Positions 24,454-34,619 of a stretch of 64,000 nucleotides of DNA are shown here, piece by piece. A program made the translations under genes and the position numbers. The notes under the pieces are model-generated. The model saw only the letters and a program-made list of their open reading frames with translations. It was not told where the DNA came from and ran no database searches. The DNA lies in NCBI RefSeq assembly GCF_963678635.1, contig NC_087062.1, positions 44,406,395 to 44,470,394 on the forward strand. Direction: 5' to 3'. Origin of the DNA: Symsagittifera roscoffensis. Taxonomy: Eukaryota > Xenacoelomorpha > Acoela > Convolutidae. Position 1 is the stretch's first letter; the number at the start of each line of letters is the position of its first letter.

Positions 24454-24798
24454 CTGTCCAAAATGGGGATCAGCCCAGGAAACTTTCCAGACTGGTCCAT
24501 TGTGAGCCTGGATCTTGTGAGTGTTGATCCATTTGGCTCCATTCACCATCTGGCTCTCCACGTCAGCAGAAGACTCGCCCGATTGCGTCGAGGACATGAT
24601 TCCGTCGTCATCCGACATTGGAGGAGAGGACATAGAGTAGTTTGAGGGGATGCCTGCTTCTGGAGCAGCCTTTTTCCAGATCTTCACACACATGTCACTG
24701 GAACAGGTTGCCATTCTGCGTCCAGTGCTGTCGAATGAAATGTCATTGATGCGGTCCAGATGTCCATGCTTGACACTCGAGTTTGTGTAGTTCGACAT
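24454..24798 (-). CDS. SEH1: SEH1-type nucleoporin, N-terminal 115 codons (partial)
   Basis: SEH1 is a WD-repeat beta-propeller protein of the nuclear pore Y complex and of the GATOR2 nutrient-sensing complex. GRRMATCSSDMCVKIW (residues 27-41) is the hallmark of the family's first blade. GPVWKVSWADPHFGQ (101-115) matches the start of the second, GSVWRVTWAHPEFGQ in animals. Between them sits a linker of about 48 residues, rich in Ser, Met and Asp, where vertebrate and fly proteins have fewer than ten. I start at the ATG at 24798; the open frame extends upstream only with non-ATG starts. After Gln115 comes CAG|GTCAGT, a good phase-0 splice donor. Residues from about 46 on are what the 14 array copies repeat. 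The remaining blades are absent from the window, so the gene either continues beyond its left edge through an intron of at least 24 kb or is a broken duplicate. Confidence 0.8.
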
Positions 24799-24871
24799 GT
24801 CATAAGTTGTAAAGACAGGCAGGGACACACTATACTAGTGACAAATTAATGATGAGAAAACCATCATATCA

Positions 24872-24923
24872 TTTGAACTGAAAATGAGAATCATGAGCTC
24901 ATCATAAAAATCATCAGTTCAAA
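24872..24923. repeat. Imperfect palindrome upstream of SEH1
   Basis: TTTGAACTGA (24872-24881) is answered by TCAGTTCAAA (24914-24923), with the smaller palindrome ATGAGCTCAT at the centre. It could fold as a hairpin or bind a dimeric factor. Confidence 0.5.
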
Positions 24924-25820
24924 AGTAAGGCAACATGCAAACTGTACAGAATTAGGGTCTTTGAAATTAATTCATTGGGGATTTTGGAAAAAAAAACATT
25001 CAAGTATAAAACAAAACCAATGATGCGTTTTGAAAAACGTCTAGTTGCTCACTCAAAAATTGATTAGCGTTAGTGCTATTCTATGATTGGACTTACGGTT
25101 ACCCAAACTAAGAGGTTTGACAGTTCCCAACACGGCTGAACGAGCTATTAGTTTTTGTCCTAGAACACAAATAAACTTCTGGTGTTTTCCCACCAAAAAC
25201 CCAATTGTAATGAAAATGATCAAGCATTTCTCATGCAACTCAGTCGATTTAAACTCTATTCCCGTTGGAAAAAAAACTCTTAGACAGTCCTTTTCATCAA
25301 GAGAAGATATTTAAAACTGAATTTCATCCAATTTGAATGCCATTTTGCTTTCAGATCATAGTCAAAAGTTCGCTTCATAATCAAATCATAACTCGGCAAT
25401 GCTCGATTATATTGACAATACATGGGCAGATACCGAGTTATAGAAGCACTCGGTTCCGTTCAAAAATGACACACTCCGCCTACTTCAAATTTAAAAGGGC
25501 GCATTAATCCACTTTTTAGCTTACATCAGACATAAGGTTTCATTCCTTTCAAGTTTAGAAAAATCAAGTTTAATTTCAAAATTGCAGAGTTAATCTAAAT
25601 TCTGAATGGCTATGCTGTCAGCCATTTTTTCTGGTTACATCGACAGACAAGCTGACAAAACTAAATCCGAGAGTACATTGCGTTAACACCACCGTCGATT
25701 TGAGGCATGCGAATCAAGAGAAGCTAAAACAAAGTCAAAAACTGCGCAGAAAAAAAGACCGACCAGCAATACCAAAAATAAATTTGAGGGAAACCAACGA
25801 GGCTTCGGAATCTGTAAATT

Positions 25821-25830
25821 GGGGGGGGGG
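25821..25830 (+). repeat. Poly(G) run of 10
   Basis: Ten consecutive G, about 200 bp left of the LTR element. Confidence 0.9.
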
Positions 25831-26038
25831 AATGGTGTATAAAATAGAAGTGATTAAACAGACGGTTGGAAAAGTGTCAGTGAGCTCAAGCAGACCGAAT
25901 AAAACTTAAGTTGAAAAATGTAACTTACATAACTCGTCTTAACGCTTTTTGAAATTCTATCATTGGCAAATTTTTGATAAAACGAACCCTATTTTCGAAA
26001 GCTGGGAAATCTGAATTTTGAAGTCCATACCAAAAAGC

Positions 26039-26043
26039 TATTC
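26039..26043. repeat. Target site duplication, left copy (TATTC)
   Basis: Five bases TATTC immediately before the 5' LTR, repeated exactly after the 3' LTR at 32769-32773. Confidence 0.9.
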
Positions 26044-26248
26044 TGTGGTGAAGTATATTGAGTAACTTATGATTATTACGTATTATGTATTATGTTATAA
26101 TGGTATGGTGTCCAGGTCAACCGTACAGAGCTGTTGACTATGCGTGTCGGCATTGGCGCTGCTGTTTTTAGAGAATTTATGTTGTTCATTTTACACTCTC
26201 TTTACGATAACTAGATATAAACGTACCTTCAATGAGTACACTTCTACA
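26044..26248 (+). repeat. 5' LTR
   Basis: Starts TGTGGTGAAG and ends CTTCTACA. Aligns over its whole length with 32571-32768. Confidence 0.92.
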
Positions 26249-27323
26249 TGGCGCAGTCACATACGGAATCGAGCTATCGCGGGCTGGATGTGTTCTGGAA
26301 TGGACCGACTCAACAACCGCCAGTTTCTTGGGAGGATTGGGCGCAAAGATTTCAGCTTATCGTAAATGCAAAGAAAAAGATCGATATTGAAGACCTACTG
26401 GCCGAAAATACGTTGCCACCAAATGATTACAAGACTTTGGAGGAACCACAGGGAACAGAAAAAGCTCAGGTGAGAGCGGCTCGAGAAGCACATAATGAAC
26501 GTGCTTTACAAGCATGTCAAACGGAGGAAACCCGTCGGTCGGAGCAAGAGAAACGTTTATTCAAAGTAGCACTAGCAGAGAGGCAGATAAACGACTCAAG
26601 TCAAAGTTATTCCTATCCTTCACTGAGTTGTGGAAGTTGGCTACAGAGGTAATTCTGAAAGAGCCAAACGTGACGAGCCGTCGGTTTATTTTGTTCGGAC
26701 GTAAGTAACGGGAAAACCGAGGAATGGAGCAGTTTTATGGTTTGTTGAGTATCTTTTCCGGGGGTGCGATTTTAGTCCCAAGAAAGAATCAATCGTTCGT
26801 GACGTATTTATCTTTATCATGAGAAACGTTGCTCCCATCGGACGCATTACAATTCGCAGTGGTAAAAGAAAGAGGCGGCGAAATGATGTATAAAAGAGTC
26901 AGCGGAGGTCTTCCCAAGTTTGGAAGAAATCAATTCACCCCAGGACGCTCGAATACCGGGGGGAGTCAACAGTCAGTTTACATGAAGCGACGAGAACCCA
27001 TAAACGACGTCAAAGGCCAACGGCAAGACAAAAGTCATTATTGCGAAAACTGGTTTAAACCGAACCATAGAGAAGACTGCCCCACTAGAAACATCATCTG
27101 TAACAAAAGTAGTGGACGTGGACATTTTGCTAAAAATTGTAGGAAAGCGACAGGTAATCAGGTGGATGATTCAAAATTTACGCAGTACGAAAATAATGTG
27201 ATACAAAGGTGGGACACAGAAAAGACCGAAGAATTCGGGGTGTTCGCAATAAGGACAGTGTGGGATAAGTCGGGACGTGAAAATCGTAAGTTGATAGATG
27301 TCCAACTTGGAAAGAAACGTTGA
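26248..27323 (+). pseudogene. gag: gag remnant (capsid region and zinc knuckles)
   Basis: The first open stretch starts with an ATG whose A is the last LTR base (26248) and runs to 26652 with a Glu/Lys/Arg-rich helical region. The frame then shifts (about 26560-26708), and an open stretch at 26829-27323 carries the nucleocapsid end. Two CCHC-type knuckles are recognisable around 27040-27140: C-X2-W-X4-H-X3-C and CNKSSGRGHFAKNC. Both have lost the second Cys (Trp and Ser in its place), so neither should bind zinc normally. No other gene overlaps. Confidence 0.75.
26249..26258 (+). promoter_or_regulatory. Primer binding site, tRNA-Ser type
   Basis: TGGCGCAGTC begins directly after the LTR. It is complementary to the 3' end of animal tRNA-Ser (GACTGCGCCA), the primer type known from the Drosophila elements 17.6 and 297. 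Confidence 0.75.
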
Positions 27324-27479
27324 AGCAAATAACTTCAAATTGATTGCGCTAGCCTGGAGTCATTTATATCACAATCGAAACTGCATGAACTCAAAATCCA
27401 GGATAGGTTTTTGGAAACCTGCTCGGCCCCGAGCCACCTGAAGAATGCATTTTAAAGTGTAACAGATGATAATGATACA

Positions 27480-27650
27480 ATCAAAATGACTTGGCGCACT
27501 TTCGTTGACATTCGTTCCGAGGGTTGGCTAGCGGATATGGGCAAACTCTTCATCACCGAGGGTGGTCAGCGACATATCATTAGCAACAATGCGTTACCTC
27601 AATTGGGCAACGAAGTGCGTCATAAAACGATATCTGGCTGAGTCAACGAG
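27480..27650 (+). pseudogene. Retropepsin-like protease remnant
   Basis: Between the knuckles and RT is a stretch reading GWLADMGKLFITEGG followed by HIISNNALPQLG. The spacing and the A-D-x-G core fit an aspartic protease, but the usual D-T/S-G triad reads D-M-G. The assignment rests mainly on position. Confidence 0.4.
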
Positions 27651-27699
27651 GTAGAGATTCAGGGTGATTGTTTGAGGAAGCAGTATTCGCCTATAGAAC

Positions 27700-28330
27700 G
27701 AAAGTTTGTAAAGTTTATCTTGCATCGGTTCAAAGACTTATTCGAACGCAAAGGGATGCTTAAAAAATGGAAATCATCGGTGGCCTGCTAGAAGACGGCC
27801 ATATCGTAAAACTAGGCAAAGGTACGGAAGATTGTTTTATTTTGCCGACGTCATAACCGCTAAACGCAATGGGTCAGTGAAACTTGCACTAAATTCGAAG
27901 TTAATTATTAAACAAACTTGCCGCAACCGTTACCAAATGCCTAACTTGAATGAAATGGTGGATAATGTTGCCTTGGCCATTAGTGGTAATACGGAAGATC
28001 CAGTTTGGTTTTCCATTATCGATCTAAAATACGTGTATTCCCAAATGAAACTTAGTGAAGCTACTAGCCGACAATGTAACTTCAACATCGTGGGCGGAAC
28101 GATAACGGGGACATACCGGTTTAAATCGGGGTTTTATGGTTTGGGGGATAAGCCCAATGAATATCAACAAAAAAATGGATTCCTTGCTGGGACACTTACC
28201 GGTGGTGCACGTGTACTTAGATGACATATTAATCACAACCAGAGGTTCAGTAGAACCCCACTGGAGTGAAGTCACGCGGACGCTGGAAGTTCTTGATTCC
28301 AATAACGCCTCAATTAAATAGAGTAACTGT
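27700..28330 (+). pseudogene. pol: Ty3-type reverse transcriptase remnant
   Basis: FSIIDLKYVYSQM (Asp codon at 28021) is the first catalytic box. FKSGFYGL follows, and after a frameshift YLDD (28214-28225) is the second box. The finger and palm order is normal for Ty3 elements. At least two frameshifts and a stop near 28320 inactivate it. Confidence 0.88.
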
Positions 28331-28385
28331 ACTTTCTTTGTTAAAAAAATCGAGTGGCTAGGATTTCGCTTATCCACTAAAGGTA

Positions 28386-29000
28386 TTGTACCCATCGAAC
28401 GAAAAGTCGAGTCTATTGCAAAAAAAAATGCAACCGGAAAACATTACCGACATTCGGTCATTAATAGGGTCCATTAATCAATTTATCATAACTATACCAA
28501 ACCTTGCTGTTAAAACGGAACCGTTTCGGAACCTTATGAAAAAACAATCTCGTTTTGAATGGGACGACTCCTATGGAAAAGCCTTTGAAAAGATGAAGGT
28601 TGTCAGCCAATTTGTCCAAAATCATCTTTTCGACGTGCACAAATCAACTAGGGTGAAAGGTGATGCTTCTAAACAGGGCCTAGGGGCCGCATTGGAACAG
28701 CTACATTCGGATGGCTGGAAACCGACTTCGTACGCTACCAGGTTCCTAAATGAAGCCGAATTAAAACACAATATACACGAATTGGAATTACTTGTTTGGA
28801 ACTGCATTCAAGATAGTCACAGATCATAAAGCAATACCATGCGTTTATCCGAAGAGAAAAATACCAAAACAACTCAAAAAAGATTAGTACGGTGGGTAGA
28901 CCGACTGTTATCGTTCGATTTTGAAATCGAACATATCTCGGGCAAGAAAATGAGTTTGGTGGATTATTTGTCCCGCCACCCCCATGGGATAAGCACCAAA
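28386..29000 (+). pseudogene. pol: RNase H remnant and connection to integrase
   Basis: FEWDDSYGKAFEKMK opens the connection domain, and GDASKQGLGAAL carries the first RNase H Asp. Further on, after a frame change, IEHISGKKMSLVDYLSRHP is the usual end of Ty3 RNase H. Confidence 0.85.
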
Positions 29001-29590
29001 ACAATCCAAATCAGACAACACTTTCGTTGTAGCACAAATTATTGCAATTTGTATGCTATTTCAACCAGCGGCTAAGTTAAACACGGTGGAAAACGTTTCA
29101 ATTAATGACGTAATCGAGTACAAAATAGGAACGAGAATTACGTCATCGGAAGGAAATCGCTGCGAAGAAACTCATTAACGCGTTTCAAAACTGTCTTTTG
29201 TTTCAAAGTTTGTACAGCTGGCCACAAGCGCACAGAGTATTGCAAAAACTGTTTGTTACTAAGTCCATTGATGAATACTACTGAATTCTAATGAAGGGCA
29301 GGAGACCCGTAAATTGCCTGCTAACAATGTCATCTGGACTACTGCTTCAAAACAGCCGTCGGCTAATACATCTGTTATCCTCCCGGAAATAGTTCTGGCT
29401 AGCCTGTTTGAGTGGCCCGAGTTTTTCGACGCCGAACTTGTTGCTATACTTACTCAAACGGATGAAATTTTGAGATTATTATTGAGGCTTTAAAATCAAA
29501 CAATTACAGTCAGATTTAGGACTTGGGCCCATATTTCGCCAATTACTTTGATAAGTTAAATACTTCTAACGGTATCCTCTTTCTCGACAA
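29000..29590 (+). other. Eroded pol spacer between RNase H and integrase
   Basis: Lies inside the element, with no long open frame or recognisable motif. Confidence 0.6.
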
Positions 29591-30240
29591 TATGGTGGTG
29601 ACCCCACAGTTACGGGCTCCCATAATGATGCGCCTACATAAAGGGCATTCGGGCATGTGAAAGATGCGAGACGTTGCCAATCATTATTTTTAGTGGCCCC
29701 ACATGAACCGGCAAATACAGTTGAAGGAGGCAAACTTTCGAGAGTGTATATAATCAGGTAAAAATTTCAAATCAGTAATTCCTGAGGGAGATAGGATGCC
29801 TCTAGACGTTTTAGAAGAACCGAATCAGGAGACTCAGTTGGATTTCTAAGGGCCGTTACCGGCGGTTTGGGATGGGGAGGGGGGTAACAACATATCCTCA
29901 TCTGTGTGGATCGATTCTCTAAGTTTCAGTCATTTAAAATTACTACCCGAACCAAGAATTTCCTTGAAAGCTGTATTGCGCTAGACGACATACCGCGGGT
30001 CATTCGGACTGACCAAGATCGGGCTTCAATTGCAAGTATATTCGGTATTTTTGTACTATGAAAAGCATTCAATTGATGTTTGCTCCTGTAGGTAAACACC
30101 GGGCAATTGGTCTCGCCGAACAATGTATCAGAACTATCAGTGAACGCCCTATGGCGTATTCTTTTTAAACGCCTACACTCGCGCTCAAAACCGTGTTCAA
30201 GGAAATTGAATATAGTATTCGCACAACAACCCATCAGTCA
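29590..30240 (+). pseudogene. pol: Integrase remnant (HHCC and DDE pieces)
   Basis: RLHKGHSG (around 29634) and WPHMNRQIQ followed by a Cys are the zinc-binding N-terminal part. VIRTDQDRA (Asp codon near 30010) is the second catalytic Asp region, and HRAIGLAEQCIRTI carries the catalytic Glu (30118-30120). The pieces lie in different frames with stops between. Confidence 0.82.
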
Positions 30241-30862
30241 AAGGGCTGATCGCCGTTCGAGGCACATTTCGGACGCAAACCGAATACAATCTGGAAAATG
30301 GTGTTATGTTTCTGAGATAAAAAAAAACAAGATGTTCCCGGCCAAAGTGATGCAAAATTATACCTACAAAACTGCACCGATGGAAACTTACGAACGGATT
30401 GAACATCCATTGGGAACACATGGAGAGGAGGGTGCGGGGCTCAGTCAGGACACACAAAAAAGCACCTATCTTGATTTCTCAGAGAAAAAAAAGTTACAAG
30501 CTCTTTCGAAAAAACAAGATCGGTTAAAATCGGAACCGTATTTTAAACCTTTGTCGGAAAAAAATGTGCGAGAGACTGATCATACAATCACGTTGGATTC
30601 GGGGAAAAGGATTCCCAAATCTGATATTTCGATAAGTTAAGGTCAAAGATCTTCAGAACCAACACAAGCGACACCGAAAACGCCCAGCACACAGCCGACC
30701 GATTCGTACAATCGACGAACAAGTAATCTTGAAGATCCAAGAAAAATAGCCAAGCTGATGGAATCGCATACGACTTCCCAAGGTGCTGCCGAGTCGAGAA
30801 AAAAGATAAGGCGCCCAAAATGTCGGATCAGTAGACAATCCAATTGTGATTGACAGCTCGTC

Positions 30863-30874
30863 GGGGGGGGGGGG
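30863..30874 (+). repeat. Poly(G) run of 12
   Basis: Twelve consecutive G inside the retroelement, at a change of reading frame. Confidence 0.9.
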
Positions 30875-31316
30875 ACTCCTGTCAGTAAAAAGCCCAGTGG
30901 GTAATTTGGACATAAGTGCTAACTCTGCGCCTAGTTGCCCAGTGTCAGTTTCGCGCCAAACCGTCGCACAGCCAACAAAGACTGAGGGAATCCTCCCTTC
31001 TTCTATTTCCGAGGAAAACGGTGGAGTTCAAACAGATTTCAGTGCAGGCTAAAGGAGCAAAGCAGTGCCATCGTTATTTCGTCAACGGAGGAGGCGGAGG
31101 AAACTCGCTTTACGGCATACGAATCCTCAAGAGTGGACGATCAGTAAATCCACACAAGCGGCCCGAACAAGTCGCAACGCCAGAGCCATTGAAAATGGAA
31201 GGCCTTATGTCGCCGCCCATCGTCGTGCCGACGGATCCGGTAAAATCAAGTAGCCCGCAGTTCTAAACACCGAGAGCAGTAGTGAGGCACAATACCCGAC
31301 CACTACGTGATCGAAA

Positions 31317-31329
31317 CCCCCCCCCCCCC
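31317..31329 (+). repeat. Poly(C) run of 13
   Basis: Thirteen consecutive C inside the retroelement, at the start of the last open frame. Confidence 0.9.
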
Positions 31330-32060
31330 TACCCCAATTCTTTTCACCAGTGTCATTTCCTCGGAGACCGCGACAGTAAACGTAGTACAGGCAAATGACA
31401 GTTCGGATGAAGAGGAAACTAGCGAGAAACTGAGGACCCCGGGATCCATTCTCAAGACGGCCAACCGCCCCCGCGGTTCTTATCATAGTCGTGACCAGGG
31501 GCAAATACAAAAAAGAGGCACATCAAAGAAGATCCCGAGCCCCAAGAAACGAAACGCCGAAGACACATACTTCGACCGGGAAATGTGTCGTTTCTATTGG
31601 GGGGCTGGCTATGCACAAGACGACATAAGTGGATTTGATAGTGCGGTATTGGAGCACTTTATTGACGTATTGGACAAGCTACGCCGCATCAACAAGCATT
31701 CTAAAGGCATTGCCATCGTCACGGACGTGCAAGAAAAGACCGTAGATGGATTACGTTTACAGTCCTTCTATCAAGATCTCGAAGCACGCATGAGAAACAG
31801 TAGGAAGAACCCTGGGCTTGGCAAATTGGTCGACGTGGCGCAAGCCGATATCCAGTGCACTCGAGAAGCCATCGATTCCGCGCGTACCGGCGGGGAAAGA
31901 TGGCAGTCCAACTCAGACTGCCCGACGAGTCAAATTCGGCTCGTGTCCAAATACTCCCGAGAAACGAGCAGAGGTCACTAAGGAGAAAAGATGAATCCCT
32001 CCGGCGCCCATATCGGCCGAATCAAGCGCTGAAACACCGACGGTTTCGGTGGTCAGCTCC

Positions 32061-32250
32061 CCGCCGGTTGCCACGCAGTCATCTGCGGAACCGAATGGGC
32101 TAATCGATACGGTTACGGATTCACCAAAGACGGGATATGCCAGTTGCCACGCAGTCCCTTCAGTTGCCCGCCGGTTGCCACGCAGTCATCTGCGGAACCG
32201 AATGGGCTAATCGATATGGTTACGGATTCACCAAAGAAGGGATATGCCAG
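32061..32250 (+). repeat. 107-bp period tandem duplication
   Basis: An 83-bp segment starting CCGCCGGTTGCC and ending ATATGCCAG recurs at offset 107 with a few changes. The spacer repeats TTGCCACGCAGTC again. Confidence 0.85.
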
Positions 32251-32560
32251 TATCGATAGCTAAGGATCGGCGGTCAATTATGGGACCGCTGACATTTCAA
32301 ACATAAGTGGAGACTCCGGCTGTCCGATGGTAACTGATGATTTGGATATTGCTGACAAATTATCAGCAATCAGCATGACGGAGGAAGATCACCGTCAGAT
32401 TTTGGAAGAACAAGAAAGCCTGTAGGCAACCTGAAAAAACTTTAACTTACGCCGCAAGAGGGAAAAAGGGTTGGAAGACTAGTGAACTCTTGATATAGCT
32501 AAAACTATGTATATTTATTAATAGAGCAGTAAAATTAAATACTATACATACTAAATTGAT

Positions 32561-32570
32561 GAAGGGGAAG
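32561..32570 (+). promoter_or_regulatory. Polypurine tract
   Basis: GAAGGGGAAG abuts the 3' LTR, as expected for the plus-strand primer. Confidence 0.8.
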
Positions 32571-32768
32571 TGTGGTGAAGCATATTGAGTAACATATGAT
32601 TATTACGTATTATGTATTATATAATATTGGTATTGTGTCAAGGTCAACCGTACAGAACTGTTGACTATGCGTGTCGCCATTGGCGCTGATGTTGTTAGAG
32701 AATTTAAGTTGTTCTTTTTACGCTCTCTAACTAGATATAAACGTACCTCCAATGAGTACACTTCTACA
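32571..32768 (+). repeat. 3' LTR
   Basis: TGTGGTGAAG to CTTCTACA, followed by the TATTC target duplication at 32769-32773. Confidence 0.92.
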
Positions 32769-32773
32769 TATTC

Positions 32774-34172
32774 ACGTTTTTTTTTCATGGCATGAACTTT
32801 TGCTTTTGGAAAGTGTAATTAAAACATTTTGCTAAAGAATTTGAAACGTCCAGCAGCGAAAAATCAAATTTGAGCGTGAACAATGTTTAAACTTTTTCCT
32901 GGAAAACAAAAACAAAAAAAACGACAAATAGGGGGTCTTCACTACGTTCATGGACAAAAAAGTCTTATCAAAGGGGAAATACATATGTACGCAATACGAC
33001 TTTTCACTTAGCAACTTATTTGGATGGCACGTGATTGCGAACAAAAGAATCATCTTCTCGTTAGACTATTAACAATTTCACCGAGACATTTACTTGAGTA
33101 ACACGTAGAGATGAAAGGAAAAAACCAGAAGCAGGTTGAAATTTTTGACTGTTGAAAAAACTATTTAAAATATTTCAAATTGCCTAAATGTAAGCGTGAA
33201 TCAAAATCTGTTGTCAGAGCAGCGCAGATATTACCATACAAAAAATCAAGCTACAGAGATTAGGAGAAGCTCTACCATTTAAAAGATTTCAGTAAACTAT
33301 TTGCTAAACGCCGAGAAAATATTTCACGTCCTTCGTCTATTAACTTCAGAAAAATCTAATTCAAAGAGGCGTTGAATATCAATCCGGATGCTCGTACATA
33401 TGATAGATCTGGCTTCAAGATAACTTGGAAGTTTTGCTCCAAGTAACCTGAGTTAATAATTGTATTTTCACAGCCGATGCTTCTCATGCAAACGACTCGG
33501 TCTTTGGGTATCAAGTTGTGCAAGAACAACAGTTGGTTTGTATCTGAGACAGGTATCCGAATGCACCGAGTCTATCTATTGGTTAGTTCAAATGAGTTGC
33601 TTAAGTATCATAGCTCGAACATATATTAATCATTCAATCAAATGTTTAAGACCCAGTAAACAGAAGACAAAGTATGTGCAAGGGCAAATAAAAAAGTAGC
33701 CCTCAATATAAAACTAAGATGGGCAAACAAGTAAGTAAAATGGTTCTCATAGTTACTTGAATTATTTACGTCAAGAAATGAACTGCGATCATTAACCAAT
33801 GAGAAGTCATGTTACTTGATATTCCGAAAGAAAAGGTCAGCTCAAAAGAATAACCGAAAAAAATTTCCCAAAACACAAAAAAATGGAGGAACCTATTATA
33901 TAATTAAAAGTAGACTTCGCTATCTCGCCACGTTTAAGCTTTTCAAACGCATTAATTTTGTATGTTTAACGAAATTTCTTTTTCACTTTTGAGCTTTATC
34001 GTATAGAAGTACTTTTTGCATAATGACTGTTACTCTCTCTCGAAGCGCGATCCATCTTCTACCGTAGTAGTCAACGCTGCACTTAAAACTTAATAGCGTG
34101 TAATGCAACTCCGGTGCTTCGAGTTTTTGACAACCCATATACAACCGCATAAGTAGTAGATGTTGGAGCTAA
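32774..34172. other. Unique AT-rich DNA between two elements, no gene recognised
   Basis: Short frames (32832-33053 minus, 33460-33699 plus) have no recognisable motif. Nothing else stands out. Confidence 0.4.
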
Positions 34173-34175
34173 AGT

Positions 34176-34610
34176 GGGGGGGGGGGGGTCCTTGGAGACC
34201 CACGTAAATTAAGATAGGGAATAGAACATCCGGTCTCCAAGCTATGTATTAACATTGGGTATAGAGTCTTCAGTCTGTTAAATTAGGGAACAAATTGGTA
34301 AGGTTTCATGGTTTGTGTGATGGTAAGAGAATAGTAAGAAAAACGATATTTTTTTGGATTTTGTGTGGAAATGTCTAACTTTTTCGCAAAAATTTTGCGC
34401 GCGTTATCTAATTGGTAAGCATTGTTGCTTAATTACGTGTGGGTTGTGAAATGAAGGTCATGTAATTAGTTTTTTGGTTCATGGTAAGTTAGTGGTAAGA
34501 GTTTTTTGCGCAAATTGATAATTGAAAATTTTTCAAAAAAAACTTCAAAACACGATAAGATTTGGTATAATTCGACTTATTAACTATTTTATTAAATAAT
34601 CTTACATTTT
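34176..34610 (+). repeat. Left terminal inverted repeat
   Basis: Begins with 13 G then TCCTTGGAGACCC. It aligns in inverse with 48507-49025 at about 90%, ending near AATAATCTTAC. A poly(G) tip here corresponds to a 6-base C run at the other end. Confidence 0.9.
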
Positions 34611-34619
34611 TAAACAGTG

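Larger units (their letters stand above)
1880..24668 (-). repeat. Tandem array of SEH1-exon monomers with higher-order structure
   Basis: About 22.8 kb made of consecutive units of roughly 1.44-1.80 kb. Using the conserved splice donor as a landmark, copies sit at 3143, 4596, 6033, 7610, 9048, 10591, 12120, 13648, 15443, 16911, 18378, 19857, about 21392 (donor lost), 22886 and 24451. The spacings are 1453, 1437, 1577, 1438, 1543, 1529, 1528, 1795, 1468, 1467, 1479, 1535, 1494 and 1565. Each unit, read on the minus strand, has a SEH1 coding segment, a GT donor, about 270 bases to a long hairpin, and an AT-rich remainder. The left edge is a truncated unit starting near 1880. The right edge is the copy still joined to the N-terminal SEH1 codons. 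The sequence shows local duplication of an exon plus intron DNA; whether the array is transcribed is unknown. Confidence 0.93.
24830..26038. other. Intergenic region, no gene recognised
   Basis: Upstream of SEH1 and left of the LTR element. It probably contains the SEH1 promoter, but no TATA box or conserved motif is convincing. Short frames at 25053-25314 and 25700-25909 look random. Confidence 0.4.
30240..31981 (+). pseudogene. Integrase tail and third frame of unknown function
   Basis: After the integrase core, 30240-30640 is a hydrophilic tail. From about 30846 to 31981 there is mostly open, Ser/Pro/Lys-rich sequence with frame changes at a poly(G) run (30863) and a poly(C) run (31317). 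The last stretch, 31307-31981, has a basic segment (around GSILKTANRPRGSYH) and then a helical region with no transmembrane segment or signal peptide. It occupies the position of env in errantiviruses but does not look like an envelope. I do not recognise it. Confidence 0.5.
26044..32768 (+). mobile_element. Ty3-like LTR retrotransposon, full length but decayed
   Basis: A 6.7-kb element with LTRs of about 200 bp, TG..CA ends, a TATTC target duplication, a primer site and a polypurine tract. The order is gag, protease, RT, RNase H, integrase. This is the Ty3 (gypsy) order, with integrase after RNase H. Every protein is interrupted by frameshifts and stops, so it is not autonomous. The LTRs have diverged (205 versus 198 bp, about 90% identical by eye), which implies an old insertion. 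Confidence 0.93.

Noticed and set aside
1880..24668. CRISPR array or bacterial repeat system
   Set aside because: Units are 1.5 kb with an exon and splice donor, with no short repeat/spacer design, and the context is animal.
24799..24828. Upstream start of SEH1 at 24828
   Set aside because: The codon there is GTG; the ATG at 24798 is the credible eukaryotic start.
31205..31510. 101-codon minus-strand frame
   Set aside because: Antisense shadow of the retroelement's third frame.
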